NCBI GenBank assembly: GCA_016741945.1 | Contig: JACVCQ010000229.1 | Location: 1 to 5,011 of the forward strand | Source: Chitinophagaceae bacterium | GTDB lineage: Bacteria; Bacteroidota; Bacteroidia; Chitinophagales; Chitinophagaceae | Direction of reading: 5' to 3' | Length of the DNA stretch: 5,011 nt | Translations under genes and position numbers: made by a program | The notes under the pieces: model-generated | Told to the model about the DNA's origin: nothing | Databases searched by the model: none | What the model saw: the letters and a program-made list of their open reading frames with translations, nothing else | Shown here: positions 1 through 5,011 of the stretch, in pieces | How the letters are laid out: the number at the start of each line of letters is the position of its first letter | Position numbering within the stretch: the first letter of the stretch is position 1

Positions 1-2
1 TG

Positions 3-572
3 TCAGATCAGTTCTTTTTCCTGAACTATTCCCAACGATCCCTCAAATCCAGTCTTTTTACACCTATTGCTGACTGGCTATCTTTCACGGGGTATTATAA
101 CCCGTTTTCTGGTGAAGGGCAAGTGCGTTCGGATATACCTCGGGTAATGGTTCCGTTTGTGTCCTGCCATGAGATCGGTCATCAACTCGGTTATGCCAGT
201 GAGAGTGAAGCCAATTTTGTAGGTTTTTTGGCTGCTTTATCAACCCAAGATCCTTATTTCCGTTATTCTGCCTTTAATGAATTGTTTACTTATGCCCAAC
301 GCGAAGAGTTGTACTTGCTGGCATTAGCAAAAGATTCTGTTCGATTTGAAACAGTAATTCAGCAAAATCGTAATCGCTTGGATACCTTGGTTCGTAAAGA
401 TCGTAAAGAGATAAGAGCTTTTTTTCAGCAGCGTAGCAATAAAATTTCACCTGCGATGAATGATTTGTATGAAAGATATTTAAAAGCCAATGACCAGGAT
501 GCAGGTTTGCGTAGTTATGATGAGGTGATTGGATTATTAATCGCTTATATTAAAAAACATGAAAAAATCTGA
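3..572 (+). CDS. DUF3810 family putative zinc metallopeptidase, 5'-truncated by the window edge
   Basis: This is the C-terminal part of a DUF3810-type protein; the frame is open from base 3 without a stop, so the gene begins outside the window. The GTG at 123 is an internal codon, not the start: the reading frame before it already encodes family-like sequence (FTGYYNPFSGEGQV). A zincin-like HEIGH motif lies at bases 168-182, followed by QLGYASESEANF, whose glutamates could supply the third metal ligand, as in HExxH...E gluzincins. From family knowledge these are membrane proteins of Bacteroidota and Firmicutes with N-terminal transmembrane helices, which would be in the missing part. Peptidase activity is inferred from the motif; substrate unknown. 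The C-terminal 100 residues are charged and helical-looking. The gene overlaps tspO by 14 nt, suggesting a common transcript. Confidence 0.85.
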   Translation, partial: SDQFFFLNYSQRSLKSSLFTPIADWLSFTGYYNPFSGEGQVRSDIPRVMVPFVSCHEIGHQLGYASESEANFVGFLAALSTQDPYFRYSAFNELFTYAQREELYLLALAKDSVRFETVIQQNRNRLDTLVRKDRKEIRAFFQQRSNKISPAMNDLYERYLKANDQDAGLRSYDEVIGLLIAYIKKHEKI

Positions 573-1032
573 TGCCATTAAACTGATTACTTCCATTGTA
601 CTTTGTGTATCCTTGGGTTCAGTGGGTGGATTGGTTACTGTGAATGAAATACCTACTTGGTATGCCACGCTCAATAAACCATCATTCAATCCGCCCAATT
701 GGTTATTTGGCCCCGTATGGACAACCCTCTATTTATTGATGGGTATCAGTGTATACTTGATTTGGAAACAACCAGTATCCAAAGAAAGAAATAAGGCATT
801 GCAATTATTCATCTTGCAATTCATATTGAATTTTTGTTGGTCATTTATCTTTTTCGGATTACATGCTACCGGATGGGCATTTATTGAAATGATAGCACTA
901 TGGATATTCATTCTACTGAGTATTCTACATTTTGCTAAACATTCTAAAACAGCTGCATGGCTATTGGTACCTTATATTTCCTGGGTAAGCTTTGCGTTGT
1001 TATTGAATGCGGCGATATGGAAGTTGAATTGA
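559..1032 (+). CDS. tspO: TspO/MBR family tryptophan-rich sensory protein
   Basis: A 157-residue integral membrane protein of normal length for bacterial TspO, the homologue of the mitochondrial translocator (benzodiazepine receptor) protein. Five hydrophobic segments are visible at about residues 8-28, 48-69, 80-100, 105-125 and 131-151. Family motifs are intact: W34 and PSFNPPNWLFGPVWTTLY (41-58) in the loop and second helix, NFCWSFIFFG (91-100), and PYISWVSFALLLN followed by AAIWKLN at the C-terminus. Family members bind porphyrins and are linked to tetrapyrrole handling and oxidative-stress signalling; the exact role here is not shown. The ATG lies 14 nt inside the end of the DUF3810 gene in another frame, after an A-rich stretch and no clear Shine-Dalgarno, so translational coupling is likely. 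The gene converges on dcd. Confidence 0.95.
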   Translation: MKKSDAIKLITSIVLCVSLGSVGGLVTVNEIPTWYATLNKPSFNPPNWLFGPVWTTLYLLMGISVYLIWKQPVSKERNKALQLFILQFILNFCWSFIFFGLHATGWAFIEMIALWIFILLSILHFAKHSKTAAWLLVPYISWVSFALLLNAAIWKLN

Positions 1033-1035
1033 AAG

Positions 1036-1154
1036 TGAGAAGTCAAAATTCAAAATTCAAAATTCAAAAGTGAAAAGTGAAAAGTGAAAGGTGAAAGGTG
1101 AAAAGTGAAACATGGTTCCTTTCACTTTTCACCTTTCACCTTTCACCTTTCACT
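1036..1154. repeat. Heptamer repeat tract filling the tspO/dcd gap
   Basis: The gap between the two convergent stops is built in a 7-nt register for 119 nt (17 units). It opens with TGAGAAG (1036), then TCAAAAT three times and TCAAAAG (1043-1070), TGAAAAG/TGAAAGG variants (1071-1105), a degenerate TGAAACA (1106-1112), a 7-nt non-repeat spacer TGGTTCC (1113-1119), and finally five TTTCACY units (1120-1154) that are the reverse complement of the left units. Similar AAAGTGAAA/CAAAATTC runs recur in intergenic DNA of Bacteroidota as far as I recall; recurrence in this genome cannot be checked here. Confidence 0.85.
1076..1154. terminator. Long bidirectional hairpin terminator between tspO and dcd
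   Basis: Bases 1076-1110 pair with 1120-1154 over 35 positions with one A·C mismatch (1083/1147), around a 9-nt loop (1111-1119). The stem ends on the last base of the dcd stop codon, so it is placed to end or protect transcripts from both sides. Read on the minus strand it is followed by T-rich sequence (complement of the CAAAATT repeats, 1043-1070), resembling an intrinsic terminator for dcd. On the plus strand there is no T tract, so for tspO it may act as a 3' stability element instead. Function is inferred from position and structure. Confidence 0.7.
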
Positions 1155-1690
1155 CAAAAAGAATTCTTCCACATCATACTCTCCACTGGCTTATTCGGTT
1201 GTCCGCTGTATTTGGCGTTGGATTTTTGGTTGTATTTTACTTCGATCTCTCCTTCAACAGGGAAATAAATGAGTTGTCCGATAGGCATGCCATGGTATAC
1301 ACGAACGGGTTGCTTGCAAGAAATCTCCAAAGTCCAGTTGCCACAAAAACCTACATCTCCTTTTCCGGCTGTAGCGTGAATATCGATACCTAATCTGCCG
1401 GTGGAAGACTTGCCTTCCAGAAAAGGTACATGTGCGTGTGTTTCTGTGTATTCAAGTGTAACACCCAAATAAAACTTATGAGGTTCTAGTACATAACCTT
1501 CATCCGGTATATCAAAGTATTCAATCTTATTGTGCTTTTTTGCATCCAGTACATCATCAACATAGACTGCCAGTGTTTTTCCCAGATGTACATCGTAACT
1601 GTTACTGCCCAGATCGGTACGGTTATAGGGTTCAATTTTGATGGTGCCTTTGTCCATTTCCTCTAATATGCGCTTATCGGTCAAAATCAT
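1154..1690 (-). CDS. dcd: dCTP deaminase
   Basis: A 178-residue cytosolic enzyme that deaminates dCTP to dUTP, feeding dUTPase and thymidylate synthesis. The trimeric dUTPase-fold signature is complete: GKSSTGR at 93-99, with S95, R99, D112 and E122 at exactly the spacing of E. coli Dcd S111, R115, D128 and E138 (E138 being the catalytic base). The ends, MILTDKRILEEMDKG and PVESMMWKNSF, are what I recall for Bacteroidota Dcd, supporting the ATG start at 1690. No Shine-Dalgarno is seen upstream. After the active-site strand the protein reads TAGKGDVGFCG rather than the TAHRIDPGW of E. coli; bifunctional dCTP deaminase/dUTPases also carry TAG-type sequence here, so dUTPase activity cannot be excluded. 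The gene stands alone, divergent from the phosphopantetheinyl transferase gene and convergent with tspO. Confidence 0.96.
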   Translation of the reverse strand: MILTDKRILEEMDKGTIKIEPYNRTDLGSNSYDVHLGKTLAVYVDDVLDAKKHNKIEYFDIPDEGYVLEPHKFYLGVTLEYTETHAHVPFLEGKSSTGRLGIDIHATAGKGDVGFCGNWTLEISCKQPVRVYHGMPIGQLIYFPVEGEIEVKYNQKSNAKYSGQPNKPVESMMWKNSF

Positions 1691-1704
1691 TCTTAGTTAG
1701 TTTT

Positions 1705-1736
1705 TTGGGTTGGGATGCAAATAAATCTTAAATCTG
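1705..1736 (+). promoter_or_regulatory. Possible promoter of the phosphopantetheinyl transferase gene
   Basis: TAAATCTG at 1729-1736 matches TAnnTTTG with one mismatch, and TTG at 1705-1707 lies 21 nt upstream as a candidate -33 element. Initiation would fall near 1743, giving a leader of about 18 nt before the GTG start. It overlaps the candidate dcd promoter on the other strand, so the two genes could interfere or be co-regulated (inference). Confidence 0.3.
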
Positions 1737-1752
1737 CAATCTAAAACGCAAA
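1718..1752 (-). promoter_or_regulatory. Possible dcd promoter (Bacteroidota type)
   Basis: On the minus strand TTTATTTG (1725-1718) differs at one position from the TAnnTTTG -7 consensus. A TTTG at 1752-1749 could be the -33 element, with a 23-nt spacer at the long end of the reported range. Transcription would start about 20 nt before the dcd ATG. Weak by sequence; supported mainly by position in a divergent gap. Confidence 0.3.
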
Positions 1753-1760
1753 CATTCGCC

Positions 1761-2402
1761 GTGCCTTTGTTTTATCAACAAGATATCAACCAAGATACCC
1801 GTTTAGCGGTATGGGAGATCCGTGAAGCGGAATCTTTTTTTTTGGAAAAGGTTTCACTCAAAAGAGAGATCACACATCCGCATAAACGTTTACAACATCT
1901 GGCTGGTCGCTATTTGCTGGGATTTCTTTTCCTTGATTTCCCGGCGGAACTCATTGAAATAGCAGATACACGCAAACCCTTTCTTCCCGATGAACAATAT
2001 CATTTTTCCATTTCTCATTGCGGAAATTTCGCAGCAGCTATTGTGAGTAAAACAGAAAGGGTAGGGATTGATGTTGAACTACTCACACCTCGTGTTGAAA
2101 AAATCAAACATAAATTTCTGCATCCTGAGGAATTACAAATGGTGGATCGTACAACTATTGACAGGGTTCAATTGCTCACCTTGTTGTGGAGTGCCAAAGA
2201 AGCCATGTTCAAATGGTGGGGTAATGGGGATGTAGATTTTAGTGAAGTGCTAAGAATCTGGCAGATGCCTGATGCGTTACAGGGAAAAATCAATGCCTCT
2301 TTTCAAAAAAATGAAATAGATATAGCGTTACAACTGGAATATCGTTTAATGAATGAATTGACTTTATGTTGGGTCAACTCAAAATATTCGGGAATTGAAT
2401 AA
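1761..2402 (+). CDS. 4'-phosphopantetheinyl transferase superfamily protein (Sfp type)
   Basis: A 213-residue cytosolic enzyme expected to move the 4'-phosphopantetheine arm of coenzyme A onto a serine of an acyl, peptidyl or aryl carrier protein. The superfamily motifs appear in order: RKPFLP (71-76), HFSISHCGNFAAAIV (81-95), VGIDVEL (101-107) and LLWSAKEAMFKWWG (141-154). D104, E106 and E147 correspond to the Mg-binding acidic residues of B. subtilis Sfp (D107, E109, E151), and K151 to its conserved lysine. Length suits the two-lobed Sfp/EntD group rather than the 120-residue AcpS. The GTG start at 1761 is the only usual start codon after the in-frame TAA at 1722, and MPLFYQQDIN fits relatives I recall. 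No carrier protein or synthase gene lies nearby, so the target is unknown; it may be fatty-acid ACP or a secondary-metabolite carrier. Confidence 0.93.
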   Translation: MPLFYQQDINQDTRLAVWEIREAESFFLEKVSLKREITHPHKRLQHLAGRYLLGFLFLDFPAELIEIADTRKPFLPDEQYHFSISHCGNFAAAIVSKTERVGIDVELLTPRVEKIKHKFLHPEELQMVDRTTIDRVQLLTLLWSAKEAMFKWWGNGDVDFSEVLRIWQMPDALQGKINASFQKNEIDIALQLEYRLMNELTLCWVNSKYSGIE

Positions 2403-2404
2403 TA

Positions 2405-2453
2405 GAACACGGATTATCATGATGATCATGATCAATCATGATCATCTGCGTTC
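2405..2453. terminator. GATC-rich inverted repeat between convergent genes, probable bidirectional terminator
   Basis: A 49-nt element sits 2 nt after the phosphopantetheinyl transferase stop and 15 nt before the stop of the opposing gene. Outer arms GAACACGGAT (2405-2414) and ATCTGCGTTC (2444-2453) are imperfect inverted repeats, with one A·C mismatch and one G·T pair. Inside, ATCATGAT (2416-2423) pairs with ATCATGAT (2435-2442). Alternatively, GATGATCATGAT (2421-2432) pairs perfectly with ATCATGATCATC (2435-2446) over 12 bp. There is no T tract, so Rho-independent action is uncertain; the form suggests a dispersed intergenic palindrome. Confidence 0.55.
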
Positions 2454-2468
2454 CATTAGGGTATTCCG

Positions 2469-3575
2469 TTAATCCGCAAACCTGCTTTTCGTTTTTGGGA
2501 TCAACAATAAATTATTTTGTAACGTCTGTTTCAATTGTCGTTTGACCAATTGTCCCATAGTGCGCGCTTTGGAAAAGGAAGCACCTGCTTTGAAGTGAAA
2601 GGATAATTCCGTTTTTAACTGCAATAATTTTTCAGGTGTAGATATGGTGTCTTTACTCATAATATCCAACAACTCTTTGATACGATATCTGGATGAGACC
2701 AATCGATAGGTCATCATGGTTCTTTCTTCCGCCTGGTATTGAGCAATCGAATCGGTATTGAGATGTTTTAATACGATATCTACCAAGGCCCGATTCTCTT
2801 TGAAAAATTGTGGCAGGTATAAATTTTTTCTTCCTTCATATGATTGTTGATCAAAATCAATTGCACGAATTCGGTATTGAAAATCTTCAATATCGGGAAT
2901 GATATTCACTACAAAATTATAAGAGCGCATATCACCCAATAATTGTACAAAACATCGTTCATTGAATTTCACAAACTCTTTTGCCAAACGAATGAGATTG
3001 GTATTGTTGCTGTGTAAATGTTCTTGGATGAAAATATCTCCGGGGATACCGGGAATATGTTCTTCGATCAAGGTATCTCTATCTGTAAAATAGGTCATGC
3101 GGTTAGGGGAGAGGAGATGCTCCAACTCCAGGCCATACACGCGACTAGCATCTGCTTGTTTGATGTAATAATGATCGTAGTTGTCGTTGAATTTATTGAC
3201 AATGCGAATTCGAAATGGCTGACTGTTGCCAAAATAACAAAAGTCGATTCTGGCTACATCCAGGTGATTGATATAGCTCATATCACCTTCCGTTTTCAGA
3301 ATGGCATAGATACGAACCAGGTTTTCACGTAGATGATTCCATTCATGCATATCATAAGAAACCTTCTCCCATGAAGTATCATTGCCTTGTCGGTCTTTTA
3401 ATGGAACAGAGTAGGTATATCGTTGTAAGTCTCGATAACTAACCGGCAGTTTTACTTCTCTGCTGTATTGCGTGAGGTATCGTCTCAATTCATCATTGAC
3501 GGGAAAGATGGGTTTCTTTTTGGAGGGTTTTTCTGCTTCTCCTGTTTTGCTGATATGTCCGAATAAGTTACTCAA
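2469..3575 (-). CDS. Uncharacterised protein with kinase-like (APH/protein-kinase fold) motifs
   Basis: I do not recognise this 368-residue family. Its middle resembles a kinase fold: YYIK with K139 as the beta-3 lysine, then GLELEHLL with E150 or E152 as the helix-C glutamate, a hinge-like IEEHIPGIPGD (170-180), LLGDMRSYN (212-220) with the D-x4-N spacing of HRDxxxxN/HGDxxxxN catalytic loops (D215, N220), and AIDFD (238-242) in the place of the DFG metal-binding aspartate. The His of HxD is absent and no glycine-rich loop is obvious, as in aminoglycoside-phosphotransferase-like enzymes. Residues 1-100 and the basic C-terminus (about 321-368) match nothing I know. The start is taken as TTG at 3575, because an in-frame TGA lies two codons upstream and the next ATG is codon 76. 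It overlaps the DUF2130 stop by 8 nt, implying coupled translation. Substrate and activity are unknown. Confidence 0.75.
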   Translation of the reverse strand: MSNLFGHISKTGEAEKPSKKKPIFPVNDELRRYLTQYSREVKLPVSYRDLQRYTYSVPLKDRQGNDTSWEKVSYDMHEWNHLRENLVRIYAILKTEGDMSYINHLDVARIDFCYFGNSQPFRIRIVNKFNDNYDHYYIKQADASRVYGLELEHLLSPNRMTYFTDRDTLIEEHIPGIPGDIFIQEHLHSNNTNLIRLAKEFVKFNERCFVQLLGDMRSYNFVVNIIPDIEDFQYRIRAIDFDQQSYEGRKNLYLPQFFKENRALVDIVLKHLNTDSIAQYQAEERTMMTYRLVSSRYRIKELLDIMSKDTISTPEKLLQLKTELSFHFKAGASFSKARTMGQLVKRQLKQTLQNNLLLIPKTKSRFAD

Positions 3576-4839
3576 GGATCAATGGATCATTGTCTTCCAA
3601 TAAATTAAGATTCACTGCATCAGCACCGGCAATACCTTCAATAGAACCTTTGATATGCGCAGCATTGAGTAATACTTTTTCCAACTGCTTTTCTCTGGCT
3701 TTCCAAAGTTTTTCCATTGCATCTCTTTCTTTTTGGATGCTCAGTTTCATGGTCATAAAACCTTCTCGGATGGCTTTCCACTGTTCACTGAATTCAGAAC
3801 CAATGAGGTAGTCGTAGAGCATCACCATTTTATCGCCTTTGTTCTCCTGGCTTTTTTTTGCGTCAGCAATTTTTAGTAAAGCATTTCTCAACAAGAGGGC
3901 TACACTTCTTACTTCATTGAATGTACAGATGTATACACCATCTTTTTCTCCGAAGCGATCCATGTCTTTGGGTAGTGTTTGCGTTACAATCACGGCAACA
4001 TCGGCACCCAGATTGCGCATATCGGTTTTTAATTTCTCGATCCAGTCGTTGGCGAAATCTTTCGTGCGTTTACTCTCATAGATGATCTTACCCGCTTCAT
4101 TGCCGAATTGATTTCTCACTGTTTGAATACAATCTGCTCCACGAACACCTTTGCCTACTTCTTCAATCTTATCAAAAGGGAAAGTGGTTTGCAATAAGGA
4201 TTCCAACATCAGTTCCTGTACCTCACCTTGTAATTGCATACTTCCTTGCTCAGATTTACGACGCATTTCTTCCACCAGCTTTTTCTGGTCCTCAATCTGC
4301 TTTTCCATCTCCTTCATGCGAAGCTGGTATTCCTGTTCTTTGATACTCAGTTTCTCTGCCTCTTCTTTTGAGAGTTGTTCTTTGAGTTTTTCTCTTTCTT
4401 CGATCAGTTGTCTTTGTACTGAAAGCTCTAATTCTTCTTCTTTGGTTTTGAGTGCCTGTTCTTTTTGCAAAAATTCCAATTCCTTTTTTCGGGCTTCTTT
4501 AAGTTTTTCTTCTTTTTCTTTGTCTGACTCTTGTAATAGTTTTAATCTGTTTTCATATTCATTTGCAATATCTTTTTTCACTGTTTCTTGTACTTCTGTA
4601 GTAATTCTAAGTTTTTCCTGAGCCAATTTCTGAGCAAAAATTTCATTTTCTCTTTTTCTCTTTTCTTCAAATTGTTTTTGCTCTTCTGCAAGACGTTTCT
4701 TCTCTTCCTCGATGTTTTGTAATGAAGAATTGAGTTTTTCCTGAAATTCCTTTTGGTACTTCTGTTCTAATTCGGCAGATAACACGTTTTCTATATCAAA
4801 CTCATGTCCACAATTCGGACATTTTATATCAGATTGCAT
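3568..4839 (-). CDS. DUF2130 domain protein: coiled coil plus PD-(D/E)XK-like domain
   Basis: A 423-residue protein with three parts. Residues 7-14 (CPNCGHEF) form half of a zinc-ribbon; a second cysteine pair is missing, so metal binding would need dimerisation or may be lost. Residues about 22-200 are an almost uninterrupted Glu/Lys/Gln-rich coiled coil. Residues about 203-390 are the DUF2130 domain, starting at QGEVQELMLESLL. It contains GAD (D236), KIIYESK (E255, K257) and then DWIEKLKTDM; the E206/E209...D236...E255-x-K257 pattern is that of the PD-(D/E)XK nuclease fold, so DNA binding or cleavage is plausible but unproven. The architecture recalls RmuC-like coiled-coil nuclease-fold proteins. 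No signal peptide or membrane helix is seen. The ATG at 4839 starts directly before the CPNC motif, after an A-rich leader without Shine-Dalgarno. It is the first gene of the operon with the kinase-like protein. Confidence 0.88.
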   Translation of the reverse strand: MQSDIKCPNCGHEFDIENVLSAELEQKYQKEFQEKLNSSLQNIEEEKKRLAEEQKQFEEKRKRENEIFAQKLAQEKLRITTEVQETVKKDIANEYENRLKLLQESDKEKEEKLKEARKKELEFLQKEQALKTKEEELELSVQRQLIEEREKLKEQLSKEEAEKLSIKEQEYQLRMKEMEKQIEDQKKLVEEMRRKSEQGSMQLQGEVQELMLESLLQTTFPFDKIEEVGKGVRGADCIQTVRNQFGNEAGKIIYESKRTKDFANDWIEKLKTDMRNLGADVAVIVTQTLPKDMDRFGEKDGVYICTFNEVRSVALLLRNALLKIADAKKSQENKGDKMVMLYDYLIGSEFSEQWKAIREGFMTMKLSIQKERDAMEKLWKAREKQLEKVLLNAAHIKGSIEGIAGADAVNLNLLEDNDPLILE

Positions 4840-4870
4840 ACTTATTTTTTTACAATATAAGGTGAAGCTA

Positions 4871-4878
4871 CAAAATTA
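4871..4878 (-). promoter_or_regulatory. -7 promoter box for the DUF2130 operon
   Basis: The minus strand reads TAATTTTG, a perfect match to the Bacteroidota -7 consensus TAnnTTTG, ending 31 nt before the ATG at 4839; the transcript would have a leader of about 25-30 nt. No TTG occurs at the expected -33 distance, so the promoter may be weak or activator dependent. It is the only good candidate found upstream of the two-gene operon. Confidence 0.5.
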
Positions 4879-5011
4879 ACCTCCCTTTTGTTTGTTGGAG
4901 AGTAATAGAAAAGAAAGTCCAAAAGAAGTGATCGGAGCCCTCTACTTCTTTGTAAATGCTTAAAAATTCTTAAGACTATAGGCTTTCTATTTTCTTTATT
5001 ACCTGTATATT
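4879..5011. other. Right-hand intergenic flank without a recognised gene
   Basis: No coding region or RNA gene is supported here. AAAGAAGT (4922-4929) and ACTTCTTT (4944-4951) can pair as an 8-bp stem around a 14-nt loop, which could be the end of a gene or operator structure but has no clear T tract. CTTAA (4959-4963) and TTAAG (4970-4974) form a second short AT-rich inverted repeat. Both may be chance. Confidence 0.4.

Noticed and set aside
729..911. 60-codon open frame on - within tspO
   Set aside because: It is antisense to conserved TspO helices and has no supporting signal.
1036..1154. Heptamer tract as a CRISPR array or phase-variation repeat in a gene
   Set aside because: There are no spacers and the unit is 7 nt; it lies between two stop codons, so slippage would not shift any reading frame.
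1112..1393. 93-codon open frame on + across the hairpin right arm and the dcd 3' end
   Set aside because: It begins in the repeat loop and runs antisense to well-supported dcd; its residues only mirror the repeat and the dcd codons.
1154..1690. dcd as an antiphage dCTP deaminase
   Set aside because: Defence deaminases are a different, larger type; this one has the length and end motifs of housekeeping Bacteroidota Dcd and no defence neighbours.
3018..3332. 104-codon open frame on + opposite the kinase-like gene
   Set aside because: It lies wholly within the opposite gene, whose motifs are coherent; the antisense product looks like nothing known.
4151..4621. 156-codon Ser-rich open frame on + inside the DUF2130 gene
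   Set aside because: It is the antisense reading of the Glu/Lys-rich coiled coil (GAA/GAG read backwards gives TTC/CTC), with no motif or start signal of its own.
4922..4951. 8-bp inverted repeat in the right flank as an intrinsic terminator
   Set aside because: It has a 14-nt loop, an AT-rich stem and no T tract, and no gene end is visible beside it.

Overview
The window looks like a core chromosomal segment of a Bacteroidota bacterium, most plausibly Chitinophagaceae-like. The basis is moderate-to-low GC, starts without GGAGG-type ribosome binding sites, a perfect TAnnTTTG -7 promoter box before one gene, Bacteroidota-style Dcd, DUF3810 and TspO proteins, and heptamer intergenic repeats of a kind I recall from this phylum. 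The family placement is inference from protein flavour. No mobile element, CRISPR array, tRNA or rRNA is visible.

Layout, left to right: (1) the 3' part of a DUF3810 putative zinc-metallopeptidase membrane gene, overlapping by 14 nt a complete tspO, both on +. (2) A 119-nt heptamer-repeat gap folding into a 35-bp hairpin, shared with the convergent dcd (dCTP deaminase) on -. (3) A 70-nt divergent promoter gap. (4) A GTG-started Sfp-type 4'-phosphopantetheinyl transferase on +. (5) A 49-nt GATC-rich inverted repeat between convergent stops. (6) A two-gene minus-strand operon: the upstream gene encodes a DUF2130 coiled-coil protein with a PD-(D/E)XK-like core, and the downstream gene, overlapping it by 8 nt and apparently starting at TTG, encodes an unrecognised protein with a protein-kinase-like set of motifs. 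(7) A 172-nt right flank holding the operon's promoter and no gene.

The genes fall into unrelated housekeeping roles: membrane tetrapyrrole or stress sensing (TspO), pyrimidine deoxynucleotide supply (Dcd) and carrier-protein activation (PPTase). The DUF2130/kinase-like pair is the least explained unit and the best candidate for undescribed biology. Its tight overlap argues for co-translation, but nothing in the window shows what the pair does.
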